From NCBI GenBank assembly GCA_019614645.1, contig JABWDB010000011.1, positions 6,397,501-6,461,500 of the forward strand: a stretch of DNA of 64,000 nt, written 5' to 3'. A program made the translations under genes and the position numbers. A model generated the notes under the pieces. It was not told the DNA's origin. It made no database searches and was given only the letters and a program-made list of their open reading frames with translations. Source of the DNA: Stratiolaelaps scimitus. Taxonomy: Eukaryota > Arthropoda > Arachnida > Mesostigmata > Laelapidae. Positions within the stretch are counted from its first letter, which is position 1, and every line of letters begins with the position of its first letter. Positions 39,601 through 50,457 of this stretch are shown here, in pieces.

Positions 39601-42600
39601 GCTGGCTCACAGGGAAATTTTCTCTGGTCCAACACCCCCGCACCCCTGCACCCCCGGGTCTCTCCCTCTCTATTTTTTCTTTCTCTTCCTCCTTCGCTAC
39701 TGTTGCCTGCAGTACTCGTGGTACTCGTGGCTTAAGCGTGGGCTGGTGTCTGGCCGTTGACGCGCGCGCGCACTCCAATGCAATGTCCAGTGCAGGTTCA
39801 GCCCATTTCGATGGAGGGCGGCGTAGCAGTGGGCAAAGAGAATCGTGGAGAATTGTATCGCGCGTGGAATCGCGCCCTGGGGCAAAGTCTCATCCCATTC
39901 TGCCCCTCGAGTGGCGAGTCCCTCCCTTACTTCTCCCGACGCGACTATAGGCCTCGCGTACGACCCGCTGTGGGCTGGCCCGCCGGGGCGAGAAATGCAA
40001 CGGTAGTGCTCGTCGACAGTGTAGTCGAGCACGATCGGCGGACCGACAACGTAAGGGCAGGCCCGCCGTAGTGAAGGCGAGCTGGCGTGGGCCAGCTGGG
40101 GTGTAGAGGCGTAGGGGGGTTTGAAACCTCCCGCCAGCGGTAGGTTGCCGGGACCAACAGGGGGCACAATAACAAGGCCTAAACCTCTAGAGCCCCTTGC
40201 CGACCCGCGGGAGCCCCGTGGGCTGTTCGCTTGCCACGGGACGCAATGGGATGCTGGGTACCCCGGGCGACGACCAACGATCGAAAATCCAGCGCGGCGC
40301 GCCTCGAAGCATTTGTCATATTCAATACAGACGGGTGGCTATTGCATTCTGCTGGGCGGGGCCATGCGTATCGGACGGGTATTGGCACGTCGTGTTGGGT
40401 GCAAGGCAGAATCGGGCTGAGGGATTCACGGTAGAATGGCAGGCCAAAGCCAAGGGAAATAGGACGAAAAAAATGCTAAGGACAACGCTAACAGGAACAA
40501 CGCACAAGAAATAGTCTAAGGCAGCGACGGCAGCTAAAGTACAGACGCACACACACACACACTTGCTGAGTAGGCAGACCTCGTTTTCTCGTTCGATGAC
40601 GAAAGATGGCTAAGAGTCCGAAGTAACGTTCACTGGCAAACATTGCACATCGGCGAACAATTCCGCCCATGTTCCGAGCCGTATTCACCGAACGAAGCCT
40701 GTGTCGTTAATTGACGAAGCTGAACAATGCTAATACGCATCGACTTTGTAGGTACACTATAATCATATCGGTGTCGGTGTGGGACAGGCGGGTGGATTAC
40801 GCGATTACCAAAGTGGACATGAACGTCTTTTACGGTACACACATAATACATTTGAGACTAAGTGCCCTGTAACAATTATACTAAAGAGTCGGCTTCAATT
40901 CGCTGGATGATCGTCTAACCTACTCGATGTCACAATAGAGCCAGCGAGAATGGGCTCGCTCGTTGACAGAACTGCTCTCGGATCTCAGCGAAGGTCTGAA
41001 CGTCGAGGAATATGCCAGAATAATCTAAAAATCAAATCGTTATCACGCCCTGACCTTTGTGTGTTCCCACGCCTTGACTATGACGACAACTTATTCGTGA
41101 CTTGCGTGTTACTCGCGTTACAGAGAATGCGTCGACGCAGGAAACGGCGAAGAGCGTTGATGAAACGCGCACCGAGTCTTCGGAGGATCTTGAAGAGCAG
41201 GCGGCCAGACAGCGGCCGATCAAACGGGAGCCCGAGGAAGGCATAACGCCTGTCATTGGCCAACAGCCAATGGGACAGCAGACGAACGTTCAAGGTCCAC
41301 AAGGACCCCAGGGTCCAGGCTCGCCTGTTACGCAGACGCCCACGGAGGAGAATCGAAGGAGAGGTATGATTTGCGTTTGCTTTTAGAAGGACAACATTGC
41401 CAACAGTTGGCCAGGCCCGAAATATGATAGTAACTTAAAGGGTTAGGTATATGGATTTATTTTACAGGAACAGTGCAATTGTTGCAATGCTGAAATGCTA
41501 CAGCCAGAGACAACTTAGCAACCCCCCGCTCTCGCTTACCCACATGCCGAGCTCCCTTATTCCGCTAGTGATTCCGCAGTAGCTGGCAACTATCTTGAGC
41601 AGAACAATAACTATAATGACGCTGTGAGTAAAGAGAAATTCGCTCATTGCTCCCCGAGCCTATTCACTTGTTTCTAGCACTAAACTGACCATATTATGCT
41701 TGTTGTTGTTGTTCCTGTTCGGGTGTGCTCGCTTGCAGTCTCATCTGCGACCGATGGAAGCCTGCCGTTCCATTGCAACTTCTGTGACAAATCGTTCGAC
41801 AGGCTGTTTTCGCTGCAACGCCATGAGAGGATCCACACGGGAGTGAAGCCATGCTATTGCAGGGTGTGCGGACGGGGCTTCAGTGAGAGACGCAATCTGC
41901 GGCATCACATACTTCGGTTCCACGCCGCAGACGATGTGCGCGACGAACTTCGCGGCTTCGACACCCCAAGGCTGGGGGCTTTGCAAACTGATGATGACGG
42001 GCTTGATGGCCTTGAGGATGACGCGGACCGCGACTCGTTGGATCGGCTCGAACACGAGGCGTCGGTGGAGCGTCTCGAGACGCTCGAACGATTGGAGCCG
42101 GGCTTCGCCTCGAGCCCCGAGCAGCCGTCATCGACCGGCGGCAGTGATGACCAGCTGAAGGCATCGCTCCGCGTCGATACTGCCCCCGGAGCTATCGAGC
42201 TCGTGCAACGGTTTTCGCAAAGTCCCCCCAGCCCGTCCGCCACAGCGGCTATCGCCAATGTAACGAGTTCCTTCATGGCGCTGATGGCGCAGAACCAGTT
42301 GCAAAATTCCGTCAATCACCAGATTCAAAAAAGCAGCCTGGCGACCTTCGTTCCTCCGTCGTCGAAGAGGCGGAAAGGTATCCCGACAAAGTACACTGAC
42401 GGGCCTGGCGGCCTTGACGAGGCCGCCCTTCAGGTCCTGCCAGCTATCCAGGGCCTGCAAGCTATTCACGCGATGCAAGCTAGCCAGGCGCTCGGATCAG
42501 CGGCGTCTGAGAGTCTGTTCGACTTCACGGGCCAACGGGACCAGGCGCCAACCCTGAACAACAACACAGCCCCGGAGCCCACCACCAAACTCGCTCTCCC

Positions 42601-42631
42601 CACTGACCTGAGCGTTAGCAGTGAGCACTAA
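30379..42631 (+). CDS. C2H2 zinc-finger protein, 3' four coding exons (5' end not found)
   Basis: Probable nuclear DNA-binding transcription factor. Joining 30379-30686, 30973-31185, 41124-41363 and 41739-42631 gives one open frame of 550 residues ending in TAA; all junctions are GT/AG and phases agree. Residues 1-102 are a Ser/Pro/Gly-rich low-complexity region. Fingers 1 and 2 have Cys119/Cys122/His135/His140 and Cys149/Cys152/His165/His169. An acidic linker (174-253) carries IKREP, a SUMO-consensus-like site. Fingers 3 and 4 have Cys266/Cys269/His282/His286 and Cys294/Cys297/His310/His315, joined by a Kruppel-type TGVKP linker. A KRRK basic patch, possibly a nuclear signal, and a Gln/Ala-rich tail follow. 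The first exon opens at an acceptor after an in-frame TGA at 30368, so coding sequence probably continues upstream; Met at 30398 has a poor start context. I cannot name the family. An upstream BTB exon, as in lola-type genes, is possible but not seen. Confidence 0.85.
30687..30972 (+). other. Zinc-finger gene intron between exons 1 and 2
   Basis: Runs GTACGT to CTCAG, 286 bp. It contains a short TTAGG-like tract at 30836-30852. No other content is recognised. Confidence 0.8.
30973..31185 (+). CDS. Zinc-finger gene, exon 2: first pair of C2H2 fingers
   Basis: The acceptor is ggctcag before 30973 and the donor is AAGG|gtaagt at 31186; phase is 1 in and 1 out. It encodes 71 residues holding two complete fingers, C-x2-C-x12-H-x4-H then C-x2-C-x12-H-x3-H. 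An eight-residue spacer replaces the usual TGEKP linker. The exon is flanked by a 286-bp intron upstream and a 9.9-kb intron downstream. Confidence 0.9.
35391..35436 (-). mobile_element. SINE-B fragment within a repeat cluster
   Basis: On + it reads GAACGTCCACGGTACAACTG and CTTTCGGCATTGCTTCATAA, nearly identical to 16555-16605 and to the complement of 54.98-55.03 kb. Confidence 0.7.
35469..35527 (-). mobile_element. SINE-A 3' end fragment within a repeat cluster
   Basis: On + it starts GAGCTGACCCTTCTCCCAGC and continues with TGTGACAGATCTCAG, the complement of the 3' end of SINE-A. No poly(T) precedes it. It lies between a SINE-B fragment and a family-D element. Confidence 0.65.
35561..35676 (+). 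mobile_element. Family-D element with A-rich tail
   Basis: Starts CAATCGGTTCGAGC, then TTTTAGTCAGTGCGAGTC, a variable stretch, GGCGAACACCTCAG, TGTGAGGCCAGGCGTCCAT, GATTTT, CCAACCTC and ATTAAAAAACAAAAAA. The same ordered blocks occur at 38112-38218. The A-rich 3' end is typical of a non-LTR retroelement. No LINE protein is present, so a short non-autonomous element is likely. Confidence 0.65.
38112..38218 (+). mobile_element. Family-D element with A-rich tail, second copy
   Basis: Blocks AAAATCGGTTCTGGGTTTAG, TCAGTAAGAGTCTG, GGCAAACACCTTAGTGTGAG, GCCTGATGTCCAT, GGATTT and TTAACCTCTTAAAAAAAA match the copy at 35.6 kb in order and spacing. It is in the same orientation, 2.5 kb away, in the large zinc-finger intron. 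Confidence 0.65.
41124..41363 (+). CDS. Zinc-finger gene, exon 3: acidic and Gln/Pro-rich linker
   Basis: The acceptor is gcgttacag before 41124 and the donor is AGAG|gtatga at 41364; phase is 1 in and 1 out. The 80 residues are rich in Glu, Ser and Thr, then carry IKREPEEG (fits the psi-K-x-E sumoylation consensus), then a Gln/Gly/Pro run (GPQGPQGPG). No finger is present. The exon joins in frame to both neighbours and is needed to link finger pairs 1-2 and 3-4. Confidence 0.8.
41364..41738 (+). other. Zinc-finger gene intron between exons 3 and 4
   Basis: Runs GTATGA to TTGCAG, 375 bp, with a TGTTGTTGTT tract shortly before the acceptor. Nothing else is recognised. Confidence 0.8.
41739..42631 (+). 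CDS. Zinc-finger gene, last exon: second finger pair and C-terminus
   Basis: The acceptor is gcttgcag before 41739 and the stop is TAA at 42629-42631. It encodes 297 residues. Two adjacent fingers linked by TGVKP come first. A long Asp/Glu/Leu-rich segment (LDGLED, LDRLEH, VERLETLERLE) could form a short helix. Next come Ser/Pro stretches, a KRRK patch, an Ala/Gln/Leu-rich segment (LQAIHAMQASQAL) and a C-terminal SSEH. This is among the longest frames in the window and the only long one with recognisable domains. Confidence 0.93.
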
Positions 42632-42708
42632 GCAACGATGGCGAGACGACGCGGATCATGCAGAACGCGAAAATCATGAAGATGATAAGGACGAAGTCAG
42701 CGAAGATG

Positions 42709-42731
42709 AATAAAACGAATTAATAAATAAA
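42709..42731 (+). promoter_or_regulatory. Cluster of poly(A) signals after the zinc-finger stop
   Basis: AATAAA occurs at 42709, 42722 and 42726, 78 to 95 bases after the stop codon. They are the first canonical signals downstream and could end a short 3' UTR. The DNA is A-rich, so chance matches are likely. A later AATAAA at 49718, followed by a GT-rich stretch, could serve a long 3' UTR instead. Confidence 0.35.
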
Positions 42732-44036
42732 TCGAAGATAGAAGATGCAAGAGATCGGAGAGATGAGATGCGTGTGTTGTGCCATCACTGAAGAGGGAAG
42801 ATAAGTCACTGTTGCAGGAGAAGAGATAGGCCAGAGAGAGAGATACAGGATACTAGAAGAAGACGCGACAGAGAGACAGAGACATATGAGAGATACTGTT
42901 GCCAGGAGATGAACGATGCAAGAAGCAACGCGTTTAAGAGATAGCCCACCTTGTCCACGGTTCTCCAGCACCGCCGCCACCACTTATCAGATAAGAAGCA
43001 GGTATCTTACCTTTATTTGACGACGACGACGACGATGACGATAATTATAACTCTTGACAACACGGCACGGCAGCGTTCGTTCACTGAATTCAATTTGCAA
43101 CGGACTACCCGCAACGAGAAGAACAATAATCACAACAGCTATCACTATCATTAATTATAACTCTACTACTACTACTACTCACTGCTATTAGCATTAATTA
43201 TCATCACTACTAACTAAGGAACGAACGACATCAGTGAAATTTTGCGCCCGCGCCGAGCTCTCGACGCGGCGACGATATCGGGGCCCGCAGCCCTCACTCA
43301 AAGAACGACACGCGAATGACGATGGTGGGGGAGGTGGGCCCGAGGCCGGCGCGGGCGTTCGTCTGACCTCTCTGTACAGCCACATCGGACTCGAGGTGTT
43401 GAGTCCAACAGGATGTCCAACAGTAAAAGGAAAAGAAAAACACACACACACCGAAAACATTCATACACATCGCGTATCTAGGTAGGCCAGCCGTGCGGGG
43501 CGCGTGCCGGACGCCCCGATTGTACTGTACGCCTCCCCCCACGAGAAGGGGGCGCTCGGCACCTCCCCGCACCCGCGGGACCCGGATCTCTGTTCGCCGC
43601 CGTCTCACGTCAGCGACGTCGACGCAGTGCGAACAGCAGCAGCAGCAGCAGCAGCGACTGCACGTCTACACATCTCATCGCCCGGCCGGGTTGGGCCGGC
43701 TCGTGCGCGCGCTCTTGCGCCAGACTTCGAGCTTCGACGTACGGACGTCGAATCGTTCAGATTTCCGGGCCGTTTCGGACCGCCGCTGGGACAGAAGCCC
43801 GAAGCATGCGCGGCGGCTCGGATCGCGCGGGCCAAGCGGGTATACAGCTGATATACAAGTCGACATAAGCTATATCCAATAATTTATCACTGATTGCCCG
43901 ATCCCGAGCGAGTGACCCCTGAGGTCTGACCAAAGTCAAAGTTGTCGGAACTCATTCACTTGCTCACTATTACACACTAACTAAATATAAAACTAAACGT
44001 ACAGGATTAAGTGAACGAAGTCATGAAACATGCGTA

Positions 44037-44165
44037 TAATAATAATAATAACAATAATAATAATGAAAAGTCGATAATGCGATGATAATATTAATGATAA
44101 TAATAATTAATAATAATAATAATAATAATTAATAATAATAATAACAATAATGATAACAATAATTA
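44037..44165. repeat. Degenerate AAT/AAC/ATG array
   Basis: AATAATAAT-type repeats with AAC and ATG variants, interrupted by TTAATAAT. Similar shorter arrays lie at 45360-45420 and 45585-45608. All are in the AT-rich zone after the zinc-finger gene. Confidence 0.85.
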
Positions 44166-46311
44166 ATCACGAGTAAGAGATCCACACATCACCACATTTG
44201 TCTCGTGGTAATTATACATGATTGATTGAGTGATCACTAGCAATACACTACACGCTAAAGGGGCAGTAAACAGTGTGGTGTGTCGTTGCTCTTAGGCGTC
44301 TGGAGGGCCGCCAAACGAGGCTCTTGTTGGTTGCGTACACTATGCGTGCAATGGAAAGATGATGAGACATGTATCTGATCAGGGAGATGCTAAGGATAGC
44401 TAGCCAGTGGAAATAGATAGAGGAAAACAGAGAGAGAGAGGTGGGGAGAGAGATATGGAGAGAGAAAGAGAGAGATATGGAGAGAGAGAGTGGGTCCATG
44501 TGAGTGCGAGCATATAAATAGGACGTCGCCCGTTGTCGACGGCGAAGGTGGCCCCAGTAGACGGAGTGGAATGGAGTGGACGCGTCCCGGCCCGCGCCTG
44601 TTGATTCGACGGATGGCCGTGGGCCGCGAACGGCACAGATACTGTTGGGGTTTCGTTTTGCAAATGTTCACCCAGTATTTTGCGGTTAGATTTGTTCCTC
44701 CGCCGACCCCCAACCCCCCCCCTGTCTTTCTTCGTTTCGTGCCGCCTGCCGGGTGATAGGCTGGCTGTCAGCGGCAGCCCTGCGGATCAACATGAAGAGG
44801 ATGGGGCGCAACGATCTTCGACTGATTGTCGACGCTCGCTCACCGGTAATAATGACTGATCACTGGCCATTGATAGGGTCGATGACGACGATTCAGATAT
44901 AACGCGTAACGGAAGCTGAAATCGCGGGACGTTCACTGGCAGGCAGGCAACGATTCGCTGCTAGCGAACAACAATGGCAACAACGAGTACAACCGTCGAT
45001 GGGGACAAGGATGGGAAAAATGGCGGCAAAGGTCGGGGGGTAACGAGCAAGGGAGTAACACTCAATGGGAAGAACACTTATAGGGGGACGATTGACGACA
45101 GCGCGATCGAGGGGCGAGGATCGTCAAGGGACAAAGCAAAATACTAACGGACGTGTATTACGTAGCGGATTAATAGAATAATAATAAAAAGTATCGGCTC
45201 GGCGAAGGATGGTTTTAGTGGGGGGGGACACACTAGCGCGCGCGCGCCCCCGCCTTCACCAGTCTTCATGTTGATCTGCCCTGACGTTTTTTTGCCATGT
45301 TGCCCATTGTTCAATATACAAACGAATGAACGCTAGCGAGACGATTGAGAATTAGCTATTATGATGATGATGATGATAATAATGATAATACTAATTATTA
45401 TTATTATTATTACGACTATATTGTAATGAGAGAATGATAATGGTAGAGAGAGACTATGGATAATGAAAAAACACAATAATAACGATGACGATAATTATAA
45501 ATAATATGACACATATGGCGATCGTGACAGATTATGCGATTAGCAGAGCCAAACCTACGATACTAATAATATGCGTAGTAGTAATAGTATTATTATTATT
45601 ATTATTATGAATAATGTGCATGGGGACGAGTGCGGGTTTGATTGTGACAGAATACGTGTATGTAAATTTAGGGAAAATTGACCGAGGAGCTGAGAGAGAA
45701 GAATAGTCCCCGAGATGGCGCTAGCTCGAAACGCAGGTGAATTCACGCTGGCAAAATCGAGGAGTTACTGAGGAGAGCCTGGTGTCCTGCTCTCTCTCTC
45801 TCTCTCTTCGTCTTTGATATTATGATGACTTAGCACGAGGTTGCCATGCCGTCTCGAACAGTTTGCCCACACCACACGGCGATTTCGGTGTCAGCCTTTC
45901 GATCGAGCTCGGATGACGTGAACAGGTGTCTGTAAAGCGTATTTCAAGACTGAATCCGCCTCCCGGCTTCTAGCCGCTCCTCCTCCTCCGCGACAGCTGC
46001 GTCGGCACTGCAGTCAACGGCTCGGGTCCTCTGCCGGAAGGTCCCTTGCCTGACGACCGAAGCGGTGGCCACAGCGGACGGCGAAGAGGTTTCGTTCGCA
46101 GACGTTTGGCTGACACCGACCACTGCTCTGACGAAATCGCAATCCAAGGGAAAAGCTGAGCCCCCCCCCCCATACATTGCCTATTCTCGCGCCACCCTAG
46201 TGACGCTCGCAATACAGCTGCATTGGAGCTGCCACCAAATGGGAACGCTAGGAGGCGGCGCTGCTAAGTACGACGTGTCTCGCTGCGTTTACAGCATGAA
46301 TGGGTACATAC

Positions 46312-46318
<7 letters not shown>

Positions 46319-46365
<47 letters not shown>
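46319..46365. repeat. (TA)n microsatellite
   Basis: About 47 bases of alternating T/A, flanked by imperfect CATA and TATG variants. Confidence 0.95.
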
Positions 46366-46378
<13 letters not shown>

Positions 46379-49300
46379 CGTGGATGTTTGAATGTGTGTG
46401 TGTGATGAATGTCTATGACGGTCTTCGGATGATGTGAGAATAACTCGCGCGAGTGAGGTGGTACCGGCCTCTCGCCATGAACGACAATGAACTAGAACGC
46501 TGGCAGACGAAACATGAAGCATGGTGAGATGAAGCGCGATTGTCAATGGATGCTTGCAAGAGGCCGGGCCGCATCCCGCCGGGCCAGTGCCAACTGTACA
46601 TAGATCGGGACAACGTGGAACAGATTTACGACGATGTAATCGACGAGGGCTGACACATCCACGTGGTAAGCGTAGCAAAGTCAGCCGGCGAGTGGTAGGA
46701 GAGCAGGTCTGAGCTCCTCCAGCCGAGAGCCGTCGCCGCCACCACAGCATCCGTCATTGCGGTACACAGCCACCATCATCACCGCGACCACCGCCGCCGC
46801 CCCCGGAACCCCCCCGCCCCCCCCCGTAACCACAGAGAGCGCCTAGGCCTCTCGCGTAGCACGCAAGTGTTACGCGCACGGAGCCCCTGACGTGTCCTGT
46901 ATAATGATAAACTAGCATTGCGCAACCTTATCGTCGACGATATCTCCCAAGGGGCGTATGCGTCTGTGGGTTGTTACTATACAGATATCTAGGGACAACG
47001 CCCATTGGCGGGAACGGCGGGCGAACAGGCAGGCAGGCAGGAGTTGATGGATAAAGGCGCACGAAAGAATCAACAACAAGCAGCGGCAAAAACCAACCCG
47101 AGAAAGACAAGATGACAGACGCAACCGAGTAACTTTCCGCCGATGTGAACGCTTGGCCTCTCGTTGTCTGCGCGTGCAGAGGCCCGATGCGAGAACATCG
47201 GCACACAAACACTCACTACGGGTATTTACACAGTTTGATGATGATGATATGAGAAGAAGAGAAATAATAATAACAGCATGATAACATTCAGTAGATGATT
47301 ATACGCTCTATATATATATATATATATATATATAATAAGAAATATATAAATATGAAATATGACGGGGTTCGGAAAGAGAGAATAGCGACAGCGATAATGA
47401 TAACGCGACAACAATGCTGATTATATGATCAAAGATCAATCAATAATAATAATAATAACGATGATAACCGATGTCGCTTGAAACTATGCCGCCGGTTGTT
47501 GAGGGCGGGCGCGCCTTCCAGCCAAGGTTGGGCTGTGGCATTGCATCCAATACACACATATATATATATATATAGAGAGAGAGAGCTCTGATTGAGGCGC
47601 GGCATGAATAACAAGAGAAAGCGAGAAAGAAATAATACAATAGATTGAAACAGAGAGGTTGCGAGAGAGAGAGAGAAATAACGGGCGAAAGTGTATACGT
47701 GTTTGGCCAGGTAATGATGATGATGATATACGCAAGAGTATGATATGAGCGATGCTGAGACGAAACGAATAATGCAATATATTATACACGATAAAAAGGA
47801 AAAAGATGAAAAGAACCCACACCCACAAAGGCACCACACATATAATGATAGAAATAATGATAATAATGATGATGACACTGACAAGACAACAACAATAATA
47901 TGTAATAGCAAACAATTAAATAAACAACAACAACAGCAACAACAACAACCAACACAAACAAACAAACAAAAATATAGACAAACAAGGAGACGAAATTCGT
48001 CAATCGACAAACAAGCAGACGCCAGGTGGAATTACTACGTACGCAGAGAAGAGCACCCTACTCTCTCTCTCTCTCTTTCTCTCTCGTCACGAACGACGAC
48101 ACCAATGAGCAACGACAAAGCATCAGAGAGAGAGAGAGAGAGAGGCGGCAGCAGCAGCAGTAACAGGCAATTCGATGTTAGTGCATTGTCAGCGGCGCGA
48201 GAGGCACACCGCCAATAACGAGAGCTTACGTAACACACTCCTCTGTGTGGATGAATTCACGTGTCTGATATGTTTTCCTCCCGTGACGTTGTCGCCCCCC
48301 ATCGACGTGAAGGGGTCACGAGCCGAGGCACCCCCCCCCCCCCCCGCCCTCCCCTCGTGGCTGGGAGATTTCGACGCGATGGCCGATGGTCGGACGATGA
48401 TGCCAGAATGAATGAGAAAAAAAAGAAGACAACAAAAGCATAGGCTAAGATACTGGGCAAGTAGACAACAGTGGATCAATGAGAATACCGTGAATAATCA
48501 ATGTGCTCCCTGAGCTGGGCACATTTCACCCAGTGAACATGGTTGACGGTCGAGGTGTCCATCGTCATGTTTGCTAGCAGCGCCAGCAGCGGCGGCGGCG
48601 GTAACCACAATAGCGGTGAGGGCATTCGCAGGGAAGAAAAGATTTCTAGACAACGATTGCGAAAAAGTCAATAGTGTAATAGTTGATGGAGATGAATTTG
48701 ACAACAAACGAAATTCGATTGAGACACAAACATGATGCTACCTCAAGTTGACAACAACGTGCTGCGGATAAGTGAATGACGGGTATCGATTATATAGATA
48801 TAAATATAAGTATAATGATCAAAACGAAATAACCGTATAGGAACCCATTGACATGTGACAAAAATGCATCGCTACACATCGACGAGATCATTTACAAAGG
48901 ACGCCGTCGTAAATAATGACTGTAACAAATAAATAAATTATATTAAAACAAAACGAGTAGACGCGACAAATATTAATAATAAGAATAATAATAATCGTAT
49001 AGATTCGCTGTCTCACCCCGAGGTGCGAGCTGCACAAGAGAGCGTGTGTAAATAGAAATTTCGCAGAACAGCGAAAAAAATGGTGAAATAGCATTCATGT
49101 AAAAATTGGATTAATATAAATGTAAAATTTCGCTTGAAAGAAACTCGAAAAGTCGGAACCCGGACGGCTACAGCGGAGCAGGCACGTGTTTAACATTATA
49201 AACTTTCGTTGTATATCGCGGAGTGTGTTGCAATATTGACTCGTGGCGTTGTAGAAAACAATAGTGATCCAGTGTTCGGACACGATCTGCTTTGGATCAG

Positions 49301-49801
49301 TGGTCGAAATTAGCCGTTACAGGTGCCTAATGACATGTTGCAGTTGGTTACAATTCGTGTCGACAGAGACGTTTTCTGGAGATCACAAAATTCGAGAAGG
49401 AAATTACGTGAAAGAGAAATGCAATTGCGCGCAATTCCGAATCGAAACGGAAGCCACATGTACACACACAAAAAACTGCTGAATGGCTAATAACGACAGA
49501 CGAAGACGACGGGAAATATCCGTCAATAAACGTCAATCAAACAGTAATTGGCAAAAACGAAATCGAGTCTTTGAGTTCATGGCGAGGGAGCCGGCTGCGA
49601 AATCAAAAACTGTCTCGAGATGCCGCGCTGGTGCCGGGGGTATACGAGGAGGGTGAGGTCAGGTACGGAGCTCTGTAAGAGTGATTATTATATTTATAAT
49701 ATAATGTAATGCAAAGGAATAAAGTAGTAACATTAAACACGCTGCGTTGTCTTCGTAGGTAACCGGATGCATTAACGAGCGGTTAACACGTGTGTGTGTG
49801 T

Positions 49802-49815
49802 ATATATGCAAGGTT
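49802..49815. repeat. Target-site duplication of SINE-A, left copy
   Basis: ATATATGCAAGGTT, directly abutting the poly(A) end of the SINE (poly-T on +). Identical in all 14 bases to 50081-50094. Confidence 0.88.
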
Positions 49816-50080
49816 TTTTTTTTTTTTTTTGAGCTGACCCTCAGCTGTTCCCCTATCTGACAGGCCTTAGCTCTTAACCTTTAGGTATTACTATGAGGAC
49901 CTGTCGGGGCCACCTTTGCTTATTCTCTGTCTTACTCGTACCTGATAAGAATCTTCAGAGAAAGAAAGATGATAAAGAACTCCAAAGATTCTCCGCGTCT
50001 GACAGGATTTGAACCCAACACTACACGTGTCCCTCCGGTCTAGTAGTCTAAGACGCTCACCACTAGACCATCCAGGGGAC
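49816..50080 (-). mobile_element. SINE-A: complete tRNA-derived SINE with poly(A) tail
   Basis: Read on the - strand, it starts GTCCCCTGGATGG. It has a Pol III A box (TGGTCTAGTGG) and B box (GGTTCAAATCC) about 50 bases apart, then a body of about 170 bp that is not tRNA-like. It ends GGGTCAGCTC followed by about 15 A. It is flanked by perfect 14-bp direct repeats, ATATATGCAAGGTT, at 49802-49815 and 50081-50094: the target-site duplication of LINE-type retrotransposition. Length and structure are those of a SINE. The intact duplications suggest a fairly recent insertion. It carries no protein gene. Confidence 0.92.
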
Positions 50081-50094
50081 ATATATGCAAGGTT
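50081..50094. repeat. Target-site duplication of SINE-A, right copy
   Basis: ATATATGCAAGGTT, directly abutting the tRNA-like 5' end of the SINE. Identical to 49802-49815. Confidence 0.88.
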
Positions 50095-50419
50095 ATATAG
50101 GTACAGGTCTATACATAGGATAGGAACATGCACGCCGAATTGCACGCGGGCCGGGAAACCTATCGAGTCAGTTGTGTCGGGGAGCAGATCACCTGAGAAA
50201 CATTTTTGTTTGAGATCGTGCTGCGGGATGCTGAATAGAGGTTCGACGCCTTGAGGACGTACATGCTCAAAAAGAACACTCTAAGAGAACAGGAAAATTA
50301 GATAAAGAAATTTTAGTGCCAATATTAAAAAAATCCTTCTGGCTTTCGTCACTCGTTCGTTTTCAATTCTCGTTTCCTCCCGAGGACCCAAACGGCTTAT
50401 GAGCCTGCCAGTGGTCAAT

Positions 50420-50421
<2 letters not shown>

Positions 50422-50454
<33 letters not shown>
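50422..50454. repeat. (TA)n microsatellite
   Basis: About 33 bases of alternating A/T. Confidence 0.95.

Positions 50455-50457
<3 letters not shown>

Larger units (their letters stand above)
31186..41123 (+). other. Large zinc-finger gene intron, 9.9 kb
   Basis: Begins GTAAGT and ends TTACAG. It contains GC-rich CTG/CT-repeat DNA at 31.6-34.7 and 35.9-37.6 kb, the SINE cluster at 35.39-35.68 kb, a family-D element at 38.11 kb, TA arrays (31425, 39041) and C15 at 39294-39308. No additional exon that keeps the finger frame was found, though small alternative exons cannot be excluded. Confidence 0.75.
42732..49801. other. AT-rich repeat zone after the zinc-finger gene
   Basis: No gene recognised. 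Holds AAT arrays, GA/CT tracts (42835, 44430-44490, 45790, 48061, 48126), TA arrays (46319, 47309), C15 at 48331-48345 and an alternating GCGC tract at 45235. A GC-rich island at 43.25-43.85 kb interrupts it. It could be a long 3' UTR of the zinc-finger gene ending near the AATAAA at 49718, or intergenic DNA. Confidence 0.55.
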
